Shown piece after piece: positions 1-5,976 of a stretch of DNA of 15,050 nucleotides (positions are counted from its first letter, which is position 1; every line of letters begins with the position of its first letter). The notes below the pieces were generated by a model. It searched no databases and was not told the origin of the DNA. It saw only the letters and a list, made by a program, of their open reading frames with translations. The translations under genes and the position numbers were made by a program. The stretch is from contig DAOVFL010000007.1 in assembly GCA_030672945.1 (NCBI GenBank), forward strand, positions 1-15,050. Reading direction: 5' to 3'. This DNA is from Candidatus Bathyarchaeota archaeon (GTDB taxonomy: Archaea > Thermoproteota > Bathyarchaeia > Bathyarchaeales > Bathycorpusculaceae).

Positions 1-1767
1 CCTTACGACCTATATAATGCAGTGCACAAACAAGAGTCCAGATGCTTAAACTACGACGACTCGTTAACCACAGCAACCAGCTACATTACACTGACAGAAG
101 GCCTAGACGACTCACTATACTACGCAAAACTAACAAGTGAAATTGCTGGGGCTGGATTATCTGTTGCAGGATGGACAGGATACTTCCTCAAGGATAGCGC
201 AACCTATCCGGCAGAATCTACTTGGGTTAACAAGTTCGAGGATGGCGCAACTGTCGCAAGCAGCAAGAACTGGGCTCTACTATTGAATAGCTCCTCCAAC
301 AACGAGGGCGGTTCCGACGGATATGAAATGCTGAAGGTCACTCCCCAAGCCACAACAGGCACCACCGCCTTACCGCTTACATTGCAACTGAAAGACTTGG
401 TTGACTTCGGTTTCTGGTACAAATTCGTTTCCGGTACCTATGGACCGCACATTGAAATCAAAGTTTCCTCAACCGCCGCTGGCGGAGAAGGAGCCCTGTG
501 GGCAAACATTGCGTCAGAGAATAGCAATCCTACAAAGGCAACCGATTGGACTAATCACTTCACCCTAAACAACATAGAAGATTTCGTCGGTGAACCTACT
601 GCAGACACAGCCTTCTTCGTAACTGGGCAAGCCGGCACAACGGTTACGCCCGGCGAGAAACACTCATACGAGTATTTCACCGCTGAAGATCAACTCGGCA
701 ACTACTACGTGAACTCTATAGGTATCCAAACACAGGATGGAGCCATTGCATATGTCGACGACCTGAGCGTAGCCTACCTTGACAGAGCTTCTGGTATACG
801 CTATGAACGCGTTTATAACATGGAAGAGGACAAGCTGATTCCAACCGATTGGGACAGATACTGCAGCTTCTCAGAAAAAGTCTTAGTTGATGGAGTACTC
901 ATTGACAGATATCCGTACCATCTCCTAAGAAACTACGTAGAAGGCGGCCACGCACCATACTACGAGATTAACTATGAAACTGGCAACATAACATTCTCTC
1001 ACTGGGTCACAAGCGCCTACGTCACGTGGACACTGCCAATAGGCACCCACATCAAAGTACTCTACTCAACCATCGAAGAAAACGCGAAAGGACGCTACGA
1101 ATGGATGGTTGTCGGCAAAGACGCAGCAGCCATAGACTCTATAGGAGCGGCTTATATGACTCAAGCCTTCGACTCCAGAAAAGACATACACGTTCAAGTG
1201 ACAGGCTTAGACATTAACGACACAGTTAACGGACCACACGCACCATTTGTAATGGGCAGAGCAGTAACAGGCATAAAAGCCGACTACAGAGACTCGCTGG
1301 GAAGACCGTATCTACGAGACGATTGGTGCACAACATATCCTGTAGCAAGCAGCAACATGCTCTTCGCAGGAGGACCACGCGCCCAAATGGGAACAGAATA
1401 CTTCAATGAATTCACCATGGCATTCTTTGCAAGAAGCGAATATGTAGTCAATAACACTGGACAAACAAACGAAATCTTTGCATTAAGCTGCTGGAACAGA
1501 TACACTTACGGCGCTGGATACGCTGTAGTATCCGTCTACAAAGACTTGAACGGAACAATAGGCTTCCTAATCTGGGGCTACAACGGAGAAGACACTTACT
1601 ACGCAACTAAATGGTTCTGGGACACAGGCATTGTATATCTGCAAACTGAAAACCCTGGAGTCACAGACATCATTCTGAAAATAACCTACACGACATGCCC
1701 ATACAGCGTAAGCATAGTCGAACGCCTCGGAACAATCAGCGAAAAAACTCCACACGACTGCCCGTAA
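1..1767 (+). CDS. C-terminal part of a large secreted S-layer-like surface protein (5' end outside window)
   Basis: The reading frame is open from base 1, so the gene starts upstream; the GTG at 22 is probably internal. The visible 588 residues are rich in Tyr, Trp, Asn, Thr and Gly, low in charge clusters, and contain no hydrophobic segment long enough for a membrane helix, as expected for an extracellular beta-rich protein. Residues around 50-260 look like a jelly-roll or concanavalin-like domain ending in a 'YVDDLSVAYL' strand. The following part (about 270-588) has motifs such as GRYEWMVVGKDAA and DDWCTTYPVASSNM, which I associate from memory with archaeal S-layer-like proteins; I could not confirm this by search. 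Five N-X-S/T sequons are visible (NSS, NIT, NDT, NNT, NGT). The protein ends in a Cys-containing tail without an anchor. Its position next to glycan genes suits a role as glycosylation acceptor, which is inference. Third codon positions favour A and C, as in the rml genes. Confidence 0.6.
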   Translation, partial: PYDLYNAVHKQESRCLNYDDSLTTATSYITLTEGLDDSLYYAKLTSEIAGAGLSVAGWTGYFLKDSATYPAESTWVNKFEDGATVASSKNWALLLNSSSNNEGGSDGYEMLKVTPQATTGTTALPLTLQLKDLVDFGFWYKFVSGTYGPHIEIKVSSTAAGGEGALWANIASENSNPTKATDWTNHFTLNNIEDFVGEPTADTAFFVTGQAGTTVTPGEKHSYEYFTAEDQLGNYYVNSIGIQTQDGAIAYVDDLSVAYLDRASGIRYERVYNMEEDKLIPTDWDRYCSFSEKVLVDGVLIDRYPYHLLRNYVEGGHAPYYEINYETGNITFSHWVTSAYVTWTLPIGTHIKVLYSTIEENAKGRYEWMVVGKDAAAIDSIGAAYMTQAFDSRKDIHVQVTGLDINDTVNGPHAPFVMGRAVTGIKADYRDSLGRPYLRDDWCTTYPVASSNMLFAGGPRAQMGTEYFNEFTMAFFARSEYVVNNTGQTNEIFALSCWNRYTYGAGYAVVSVYKDLNGTIGFLIWGYNGEDTYYATKWFWDTGIVYLQTENPGVTDIILKITYTTCPYSVSIVERLGTISEKTPHDCP

Positions 1768-1787
1768 AGTCGCTAAAACCTTCTCTC

Positions 1788-1812
1788 CCTTTTTTATTTT
1801 CCCTTTTTTCTT
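1788..1812 (+). terminator. T-rich archaeal-type terminator after the surface-protein gene
   Basis: About 20 nt after the TAA stop there are several T runs (T6, T4 and T6) broken by short C/A stretches, with no strong hairpin ahead of them. Archaeal RNA polymerase commonly terminates on such T tracts. It separates the surface-protein gene from the rml promoter. Confidence 0.6.
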
Positions 1813-1934
1813 AACGGAATGTAAAAAGATTCAATTTAGAACAGAAATCACTTGCATGGCAGGTTACCTATACACATCAAACTTCAACAAGCCAAATCAC
1901 AATTGTGCAAACATAACAGAGCATGTACGAAACT

Positions 1935-1946
1935 AAAATTTTAAAT
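1935..1946 (+). promoter_or_regulatory. Candidate TATA box of the rml transcription unit
   Basis: An A/T-only stretch, AAAATTTTAAAT, lies in otherwise mixed intergenic sequence. A start about 25 nt downstream (near 1968) would give a leader of about 50 nt before the first ATG at 2018, and a longer one to rmlA. It is the best TATA-like match I see between the terminator and rmlA. There is no experimental support, and AT-rich archaeal DNA yields chance matches. Confidence 0.4.
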
Positions 1947-1962
1947 CTATGACCCTGAACCT

Positions 1963-1975
1963 CACACTAAGTGTG
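1963..1975 (+). promoter_or_regulatory. 13-bp palindrome at the predicted transcription start (candidate operator)
   Basis: CACACT-A-AGTGTG is a perfect inverted repeat with a single central base. It lies where transcription should begin if the TATA-like box at about 1939-1946 is used, a common place for archaeal repressor sites. The half-sites are too short to name a regulator family. Confidence 0.3.
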
Positions 1976-2017
1976 TACGCTAAGAGTTGATAGAAATGAT
2001 TGTAAAGAGGCTTTATT

Positions 2018-2128
2018 ATGAAGACTCTTGTGCTCAATGGTGGTAATGGCACTAGGCTTAAGCCTTTAACTTTTACAACTGCAAAACAGTTAATTCCAGT
2101 AGCAAACTTAAATGACCGTAACAACTAA
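2018..2128 (+). pseudogene. Broken 5' fragment of a second rmlA (nucleotidyltransferase signature loop only)
   Basis: An ATG with an upstream AAAGAGG (7-nt spacing) opens a 36-codon frame. Its first 30 residues are a clear RmlA N-terminus: GGNGTRLKPLT, then the T-A-K-Q-L-I-P-V-A-N segment. After VAN the similarity stops, six unrelated residues follow (LNDRNN), and the frame ends in TAA, 24 nt before the chosen start of the intact rmlA. Of 29 codons aligned with the downstream gene, 19 encode the same residue and most differ at the third base, so this is not a recent copy. One stretch of 19 bases (2082-2100) is identical to 2217-2235. It lacks the rest of the catalytic domain and cannot be a working enzyme. 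The best reading is the remnant of a paralogous rmlA lost by deletion. A translated leader peptide is the alternative, since its ribosome site looks intact. Confidence 0.75.
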
Positions 2129-2152
2129 TCAATAAAGGTTATGGTGCTAACC

Positions 2153-3223
2153 TTGAAAGGAGTTATCCTACACGGAGGTTATGGTACTAAACTTAGACCA
2201 TTAACCCATACGGGCCCAAAACAGTTAATTCCAGTTGCAAACAAACCAATTTCACAATATGTGCTAGAAGACCTTCGAAGCTCGGGTATAATAGAAATTG
2301 CTGTAATCCTCGGAAACATTCATCCGGAAAAAGTAAAAGAACACTACGGAAATGGTGAAAAATTCGGTGTAAAAATCCAATATATACGCCAACACGAACC
2401 GAAAGGGATAGCCCACGCGGTAAATTTATGCATAGAATACGTGAATCACCAACCCTTCATAGTTTACCTAGGGGATAACCTGCTAAAAGGAGGCGTCAAA
2501 AACTACGTCCAACTCTTCCCAAACTCAGATTACGACGCAATGGTACTCCTATGCAAAGTAAGAAATCCACAGCGATTCGGCGTTGCAAAATTCGACAAAA
2601 AAGGAAAACTACTGCAGCTAATAGAAAAACCCAAACAACCGCCCAGCAACTATGCTTTAACTGGCATATACTTTTTCAAACCCATAATCTTTGAAATGAC
2701 AAAACAGCTCAAACCATCATGGCGTGAAGAACTTGAAATAACAGAAGCAATCCAACTGCTGCTAGAAAAGGGCTATAATGTAGGCTATCAAATCGTTCAA
2801 GACTGGTGGAAAGACACAGGTACACCAGAAGACATCTTAGAAGCCAATAGACTAGTCCTCGATGAACTGAAACTAGAAATTAGAGGCAAAATAGAAAACA
2901 ATGCATCAATACAAGGCAGAGTAGCAATAGGCGAAAACTCCATAATAAAAGAAAAAGCCCTAATCCGAGGTCCGGTAATAATAGGCGAAAACACAACAGT
3001 AGAACCAACAGTCTACATAGGTCCATACACAAGCATAGGAAACAACGTTATCATCAAACGAGGCGAAATAGAAAACTCGATAATCATGGACAACTGCACC
3101 ATAGACATAAACGACAGAATCACAGACAGCCTAATTGCCCCATACTCAAAAATAATCTCTAACAACAACACACCGCATGGAAAAAAATTCATTATAGGCG
3201 AAAGAACCCACATACAACTATAA
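2153..3223 (+). CDS. rmlA: Glucose-1-phosphate thymidylyltransferase, long archaeal form with left-handed beta-helix tail
   Basis: Makes dTDP-glucose from dTTP and glucose 1-phosphate, the first step to dTDP-rhamnose. I chose the TTG at 2153 (356 aa) because it restores the family start 'MKGVIL' and has GGTG six bases upstream; the in-frame ATG at 2141 would add four residues. Residues 1-235 form the nucleotidyltransferase domain: signature loop H7-G-G-Y-G-T-K13-L-R-P, K23 in the PKQLIPVANKP segment, GDN at 107-109, EKP at 158-160 and DTGTPED from 221. Residues about 247-316 are hexapeptide repeats (I-G-E-N type) of a left-handed beta-helix, as in the long RmlA subfamily of archaea and StrD-like enzymes. 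Two signature-loop residues are unusual: His7 where Ala is typical, and Lys13 where the phosphate-binding Arg is typical. First intact gene of the operon, 10 nt before rmlC. Exact sugar and base specificity is not provable from sequence. Confidence 0.88.
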   Translation: MKGVILHGGYGTKLRPLTHTGPKQLIPVANKPISQYVLEDLRSSGIIEIAVILGNIHPEKVKEHYGNGEKFGVKIQYIRQHEPKGIAHAVNLCIEYVNHQPFIVYLGDNLLKGGVKNYVQLFPNSDYDAMVLLCKVRNPQRFGVAKFDKKGKLLQLIEKPKQPPSNYALTGIYFFKPIIFEMTKQLKPSWREELEITEAIQLLLEKGYNVGYQIVQDWWKDTGTPEDILEANRLVLDELKLEIRGKIENNASIQGRVAIGENSIIKEKALIRGPVIIGENTTVEPTVYIGPYTSIGNNVIIKRGEIENSIIMDNCTIDINDRITDSLIAPYSKIISNNNTPHGKKFIIGERTHIQL

Positions 3224-3233
3224 AGGTGAAAAC

Positions 3234-3737
3234 ATGCTAAAAGGAGTAACCATCAAACCATTAAAAAGATTTAACGACGAAAGAGGTTCTTTCACAGAAC
3301 TCATAAGAGAAGACTGGAAGGAAATCCTAAAAGAAGATCGCTTCGTCCAAGCTAACTTCTCCATAAGCTATCCAGGCATCATCAGAGCTTGGCACAGACA
3401 CCTGAAAGGACAAACAGACTACTTCATAGTGTTAAAAGGAGCACTAAAAATATGCGCCTACGATGAAGAAACAAGAGAGCTAAACGAATTAATTTCAACA
3501 GGTCAAGACCCACAAATAGTAAGAGTCCCCGGACGTTATTGGCATGGTTTCAAGGTCATAGGTAACGAAACAGCTTTCCTCCTTTACTTCACTACCAAGC
3601 TTTACGATTACCAAAATCCCGATGAAGAACGAAGACCATGGAACGATCAAACACTAATCCCCAAATCCATAAACGGCGAAAAAAACGATCCAAGAGTTAA
3701 CAAGCCCTGGAACTGGAATTACCCCCCTTACAGGTGA
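3234..3737 (+). CDS. rmlC: dTDP-4-dehydrorhamnose 3,5-epimerase family protein (RmlC-like cupin)
   Basis: A 167-residue cupin-type sugar-nucleotide epimerase expected to act on dTDP-4-keto-6-deoxyglucose. Start ATG 3234 has AAAGGTGA just upstream, overlapping the rmlA stop. Visible landmarks are DERGSF (15-20), the active-site region R51-A-W-H54-R-H56, a second His in YWHGF (102-106), Tyr124/Tyr126 near the P-D-E turn, and W136-N-D138. In classical RmlC the His is paired with a Lys in the next strand; by my alignment that position is Asp62 here (T-D-Y-F), so epimerisation may be at one carbon only or use different residues. The tail 'NDPR...KPWNWNYPP' lies beyond the classical domain and is, from memory, typical of an archaeal branch. 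The operon context strongly supports the pathway; the exact reaction is less certain. Its stop codon TGA forms part of the ribosome site of rmlB. Confidence 0.75.
   Translation: MLKGVTIKPLKRFNDERGSFTELIREDWKEILKEDRFVQANFSISYPGIIRAWHRHLKGQTDYFIVLKGALKICAYDEETRELNELISTGQDPQIVRVPGRYWHGFKVIGNETAFLLYFTTKLYDYQNPDEERRPWNDQTLIPKSINGEKNDPRVNKPWNWNYPPYR
3732..3737 (+). promoter_or_regulatory. Shine-Dalgarno AGGTGA overlapping the rmlC stop, deciding the TTG start of rmlB
   Basis: The last codons of rmlC read AGG TGA, so the stop codon itself is the end of a strong archaeal ribosome-binding sequence. The rmlB TTG follows at 3745. Termination and re-initiation are therefore likely coupled. Confidence 0.65.
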
Positions 3738-3744
3738 AAACTTT

Positions 3745-4752
3745 TTGAAAATTCTCGTAACAGGTGGATTAGGCTTTATCGGAAGCAACTTCTGCAGATA
3801 CATCATCACAAAATATTTCGACAATAAAATTATAAACATAGACAAAATAGGAATTGGAGCCAACCCAGCGAACCTCGAAGACCTAGAAAGCGAAAAGCGA
3901 TACAACTTCATTAAAGGAGACATCGGCGATTCAGAACTCATAAACGAAATAATCAAACAAGTAGACGCTATAGTAAACATAGCAGCCGAAACACACGTAG
4001 ACAGAAGCATAGCAAACCCCACACCATTCATTCAAAACAACACTATAGGAACATTCACCATTTTGGAAGGCATCAGAAAACACAACGACAAAGCCAAACT
4101 CGTCCAAGTATCCACAGACGAAGTCTACGGCGAAATACGAGAAGGATCATTCAAAGAAAATGACATGCCTCAACCATCTAACCCTTATTCTGCTTCAAAA
4201 GCAGCAGCAGACGTGTTTGTAATGGCCTATCATAAAACATACGGCTTAGACGTAGCCATCACAAGATGCACAAATAACTATGGACCTTATCAAATCCCCG
4301 AAAAACTTATTCCCAAAACTATCATCAGAGCTCTAAAAAATTTACCAGTGCCAATTTACGGTTCAGGAAAAAACATTCGAGATTGGATATACGTGCAAGA
4401 CCATTGCGAAGCCATTGATTTCGTCCTAAGAAAAGGAGAATCAGGTGAAATCTACAACATCTCAGCAGAAAACGAGCTGCCTAACATCGAAATTGTTAAA
4501 AAGATACTTAAGATGCTAGATAAACCTGAAAATTTAATAACTTTTGTAGAAGACCGTCCAGGACACGACATAAGATACAGTCTAGATTCATCAAAAATCA
4601 AGTCTAAACTAGGTTGGAAACCAAAATTCTGCTTCGAAGAAGCGTTAGAAGCAACTGTTAAATGGTATGTAAACAATGAATGGTGGTGGAAACCGTTGGC
4701 AACTGAGAAAATCCTTAACCCAACACCTTGGAAACTAAGGGACAGCTATTGA
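3745..4752 (+). CDS. rmlB: dTDP-glucose 4,6-dehydratase
   Basis: Converts dTDP-glucose to dTDP-4-keto-6-deoxyglucose with bound NAD+; a cytosolic extended short-chain dehydrogenase, usually a dimer. The 335 residues match the family length. The NAD-binding loop GGLGFIG is at 7-13, the diagnostic S-T-D125-E126-V-Y-G motif (Asp and Glu for dehydration) at 123-129, and the catalytic Y148-x-x-x-K152 follows in NPYSASK. The substrate-binding segment N-N-Y-G-P-Y-Q-x-P-E-K-L-I-P starts at about 177, and GSGKNIRDWIYVQDH is the usual nucleotide-binding stretch. The start is TTG at 3745, chosen from the AGGTGA site upstream and the exact family N-terminus 'MKILVTGG'. All key residues are present, so the enzyme should be active. 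The C-terminus overlaps the start of rmlD by four bases. Confidence 0.93.
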   Translation: MKILVTGGLGFIGSNFCRYIITKYFDNKIINIDKIGIGANPANLEDLESEKRYNFIKGDIGDSELINEIIKQVDAIVNIAAETHVDRSIANPTPFIQNNTIGTFTILEGIRKHNDKAKLVQVSTDEVYGEIREGSFKENDMPQPSNPYSASKAAADVFVMAYHKTYGLDVAITRCTNNYGPYQIPEKLIPKTIIRALKNLPVPIYGSGKNIRDWIYVQDHCEAIDFVLRKGESGEIYNISAENELPNIEIVKKILKMLDKPENLITFVEDRPGHDIRYSLDSSKIKSKLGWKPKFCFEEALEATVKWYVNNEWWWKPLATEKILNPTPWKLRDSY

Positions 4753-5636
4753 GAATATTAGTTACAGGTGCAAGTGGCTTACTCGGCTCAAAACTATGCA
4801 AATTAGCCGTAAGAAAAAACTATGAAATTTACTCTGTGTACAGTCAACATAAACCTCTCTATGGAGCACCCGTCCAATTTGACATTTCTGACAAAGACGC
4901 AGTCGAAAAAATATTTAAAAAAGTAAAGCCTGAAGCCGTAGTGCATACGGCAGCATTAACCAACGTGGACAAATGTGAATTAGAAAAAGAACGAGCTTGG
5001 AAAATAAATGTGGAAGGAACAGAAAACATAGCTGAATCATGCGAAAAATTCCATGCTTTTCTGGTCTACATATCCACAGACTACGTCTTCGACGGAGAAA
5101 AAGGAATGTACAAAGAAAATCATAAGCCTAATCCAGTAAACTATTATGGTCTCACCAAACTAAAAGGGGAAGAATCAATCAAAAATTTAACGGATGAATG
5201 TTGCATTGCTAGGACCAGCGTCATCTACGGAACAATCCCAGTAGCAGGTAAAACAAACTTCGCACTGTGGCTACTGGACAAACTTGAAAGAAAAGAAAAA
5301 GTGAAAATCGTAACCGACCAATGGAATTCACCCACATTAAACACCAATCTAGCGAATATGATTCTCGAAGTCTCAGAAAGAAAACTGACCGGAACCTTCC
5401 ACTTAGCCGGAGCAACACGCCTAAGCAGATTTGAATTCGCAAAACTTCTCGCTAAAACCTTTAGCTTAAACACAAACTTCATAACACTTGCCTCCTCCAG
5501 AGAGATCTCATGGATCGCTAAAAGACCACAAGACTCTTCACTAAATATCAACAAAGCATACCAAACACTAAAAAACAAACCTCTAAAAATACAAGAAGCA
5601 TTAGAGAAAATGAAAAAAGAAATAGAACCCTTTTAA
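4749..5636 (+). CDS. rmlD: dTDP-4-dehydrorhamnose reductase
   Basis: Expected to reduce the 4-keto sugar with NAD(P)H to give dTDP-L-rhamnose, the last step of the pathway. I chose TTG 4749, which overlaps the rmlB stop as TTGA, has AAGGGA six bases upstream and gives the family start 'MRILVTGASG' (295 aa). An in-frame ATG at 4728 would add seven residues inside rmlB and is less likely. The nucleotide-binding loop GASGLLG is at 7-13, STDYVFDG at 109-116, and the catalytic Y133-x-x-x-K137 in NYYGLTK. A-A-L-T-N-V-D-K-C-E near 68-77 is the usual RmlD segment. Length and motifs fit RmlD better than other reductases, though related enzymes making other 6-deoxysugars, such as 6-deoxy-talose, cannot be excluded. 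Last gene of the operon; no strong T tract follows. Confidence 0.88.
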   Translation: MRILVTGASGLLGSKLCKLAVRKNYEIYSVYSQHKPLYGAPVQFDISDKDAVEKIFKKVKPEAVVHTAALTNVDKCELEKERAWKINVEGTENIAESCEKFHAFLVYISTDYVFDGEKGMYKENHKPNPVNYYGLTKLKGEESIKNLTDECCIARTSVIYGTIPVAGKTNFALWLLDKLERKEKVKIVTDQWNSPTLNTNLANMILEVSERKLTGTFHLAGATRLSRFEFAKLLAKTFSLNTNFITLASSREISWIAKRPQDSSLNINKAYQTLKNKPLKIQEALEKMKKEIEPF

Positions 5637-5659
5637 AAAATAGCAAAGACAGCAACACA

Positions 5660-5670
5660 CACGCGTGGAT
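5660..5670 (+). repeat. Direct repeat CACGCGTGGAT, copy 1
   Basis: Identical 11-base copy of 5759-5769, 99 bases apart. It lies just upstream of the hairpin at 5677. Contains the palindrome ACGCGT. Confidence 0.6.
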
Positions 5671-5676
5671 CTGATA

Positions 5677-5702
5677 GTATGCAAAAGAAGCCTTGTGCAT
5701 AC
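5677..5702 (+). other. RNA/DNA hairpin (7 bp + mismatch + 3 bp, 4-nt loop)
   Basis: GTATGCA pairs with TGCATAC; after one A-G mismatch the stem continues AAG/CTT, closing a 4-base loop. No T run follows on either strand, so it is not an obvious terminator. Confidence 0.4.
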
Positions 5703-5758
5703 CCAACTAACGCCACGAAAGTTGCGAAGAAAGCAGCTAATGGAAGCGTCTTCATATT

Positions 5759-5769
5759 CACGCGTGGAT
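5759..5769 (+). repeat. Direct repeat CACGCGTGGAT, copy 2
   Basis: Second identical copy of the 11-base element at 5660-5670. The flanks differ, so only these bases are shared. Confidence 0.6.
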
Positions 5770-5860
5770 TACAAAGTTTATAATTTACATTGTGATTTCA
5801 TAGCTATTATGAGTATTATAAAGTAGGCATTGAACATATCAGGCACGCTAATCGTCGAAA

Positions 5861-5882
5861 GTTCTCTATACGTAAAGAGAAC
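5861..5882 (+). other. Hairpin with 7-bp perfect stem
   Basis: GTTCTCT pairs with AGAGAAC around an 8-base loop containing TACGTA. It lies 94 bases beyond the end of the minus-strand membrane gene. Its role is unknown; it may help end transcription of the minus-strand gene. Confidence 0.35.
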
Positions 5883-5976
5883 ACGTAAGCATCCATTAAT
5901 AGTAGATGAACCGATGAATAAAGCAAGGATCAAAAACTAGTCCATATTTTAGGATGCAGTGGACATGTGTTAAAGC

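Larger units (their letters stand above)
5637..5976. other. 340-bp gap between convergent genes: direct repeat, two hairpins, one tiny frame
   Basis: This stretch separates the 3' ends of rmlD and the large minus-strand membrane gene. It holds an 11-bp direct repeat (5660 and 5759) and two hairpins (5677-5702, 5861-5882). A 34-codon frame from ATG 5679 to TAA 5783 lies in the same frame as rmlD; its sequence resembles no family I know, and the two repeat copies are in the same frame in it, both reading Thr-Arg-Gly. No T-rich terminator like that at 1788 is present on either strand. It could hide a small RNA or be the decayed remnant of a gene. I see no tRNA fold and no convincing C/D box pair. 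Confidence 0.4.

Noticed and set aside
22..24. GTG at 22 as the true start of the surface protein
   Set aside because: The frame is open back to base 1, there is no signal peptide after this codon, and no ribosome site precedes it, so the gene is cut by the window edge.
3654..4031. A 125-residue minus-strand frame over the rmlC end and rmlB start
   Set aside because: It is antisense to two genes with full catalytic motifs, has no family resemblance, and its open frame follows from the codon bias of rmlB.
5660..5769. CRISPR-like arrangement of the two CACGCGTGGAT copies
   Set aside because: There are only two copies, the unit is 11 bases, the 88-base spacer is far too long, and no cas gene is nearby.
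5637..5976. tRNA or C/D box RNA in the gap after rmlD
   Set aside because: No cloverleaf can be drawn. GATGA and CTGA motifs occur, but not in the order and spacing of C and D boxes with guide-sized gaps.
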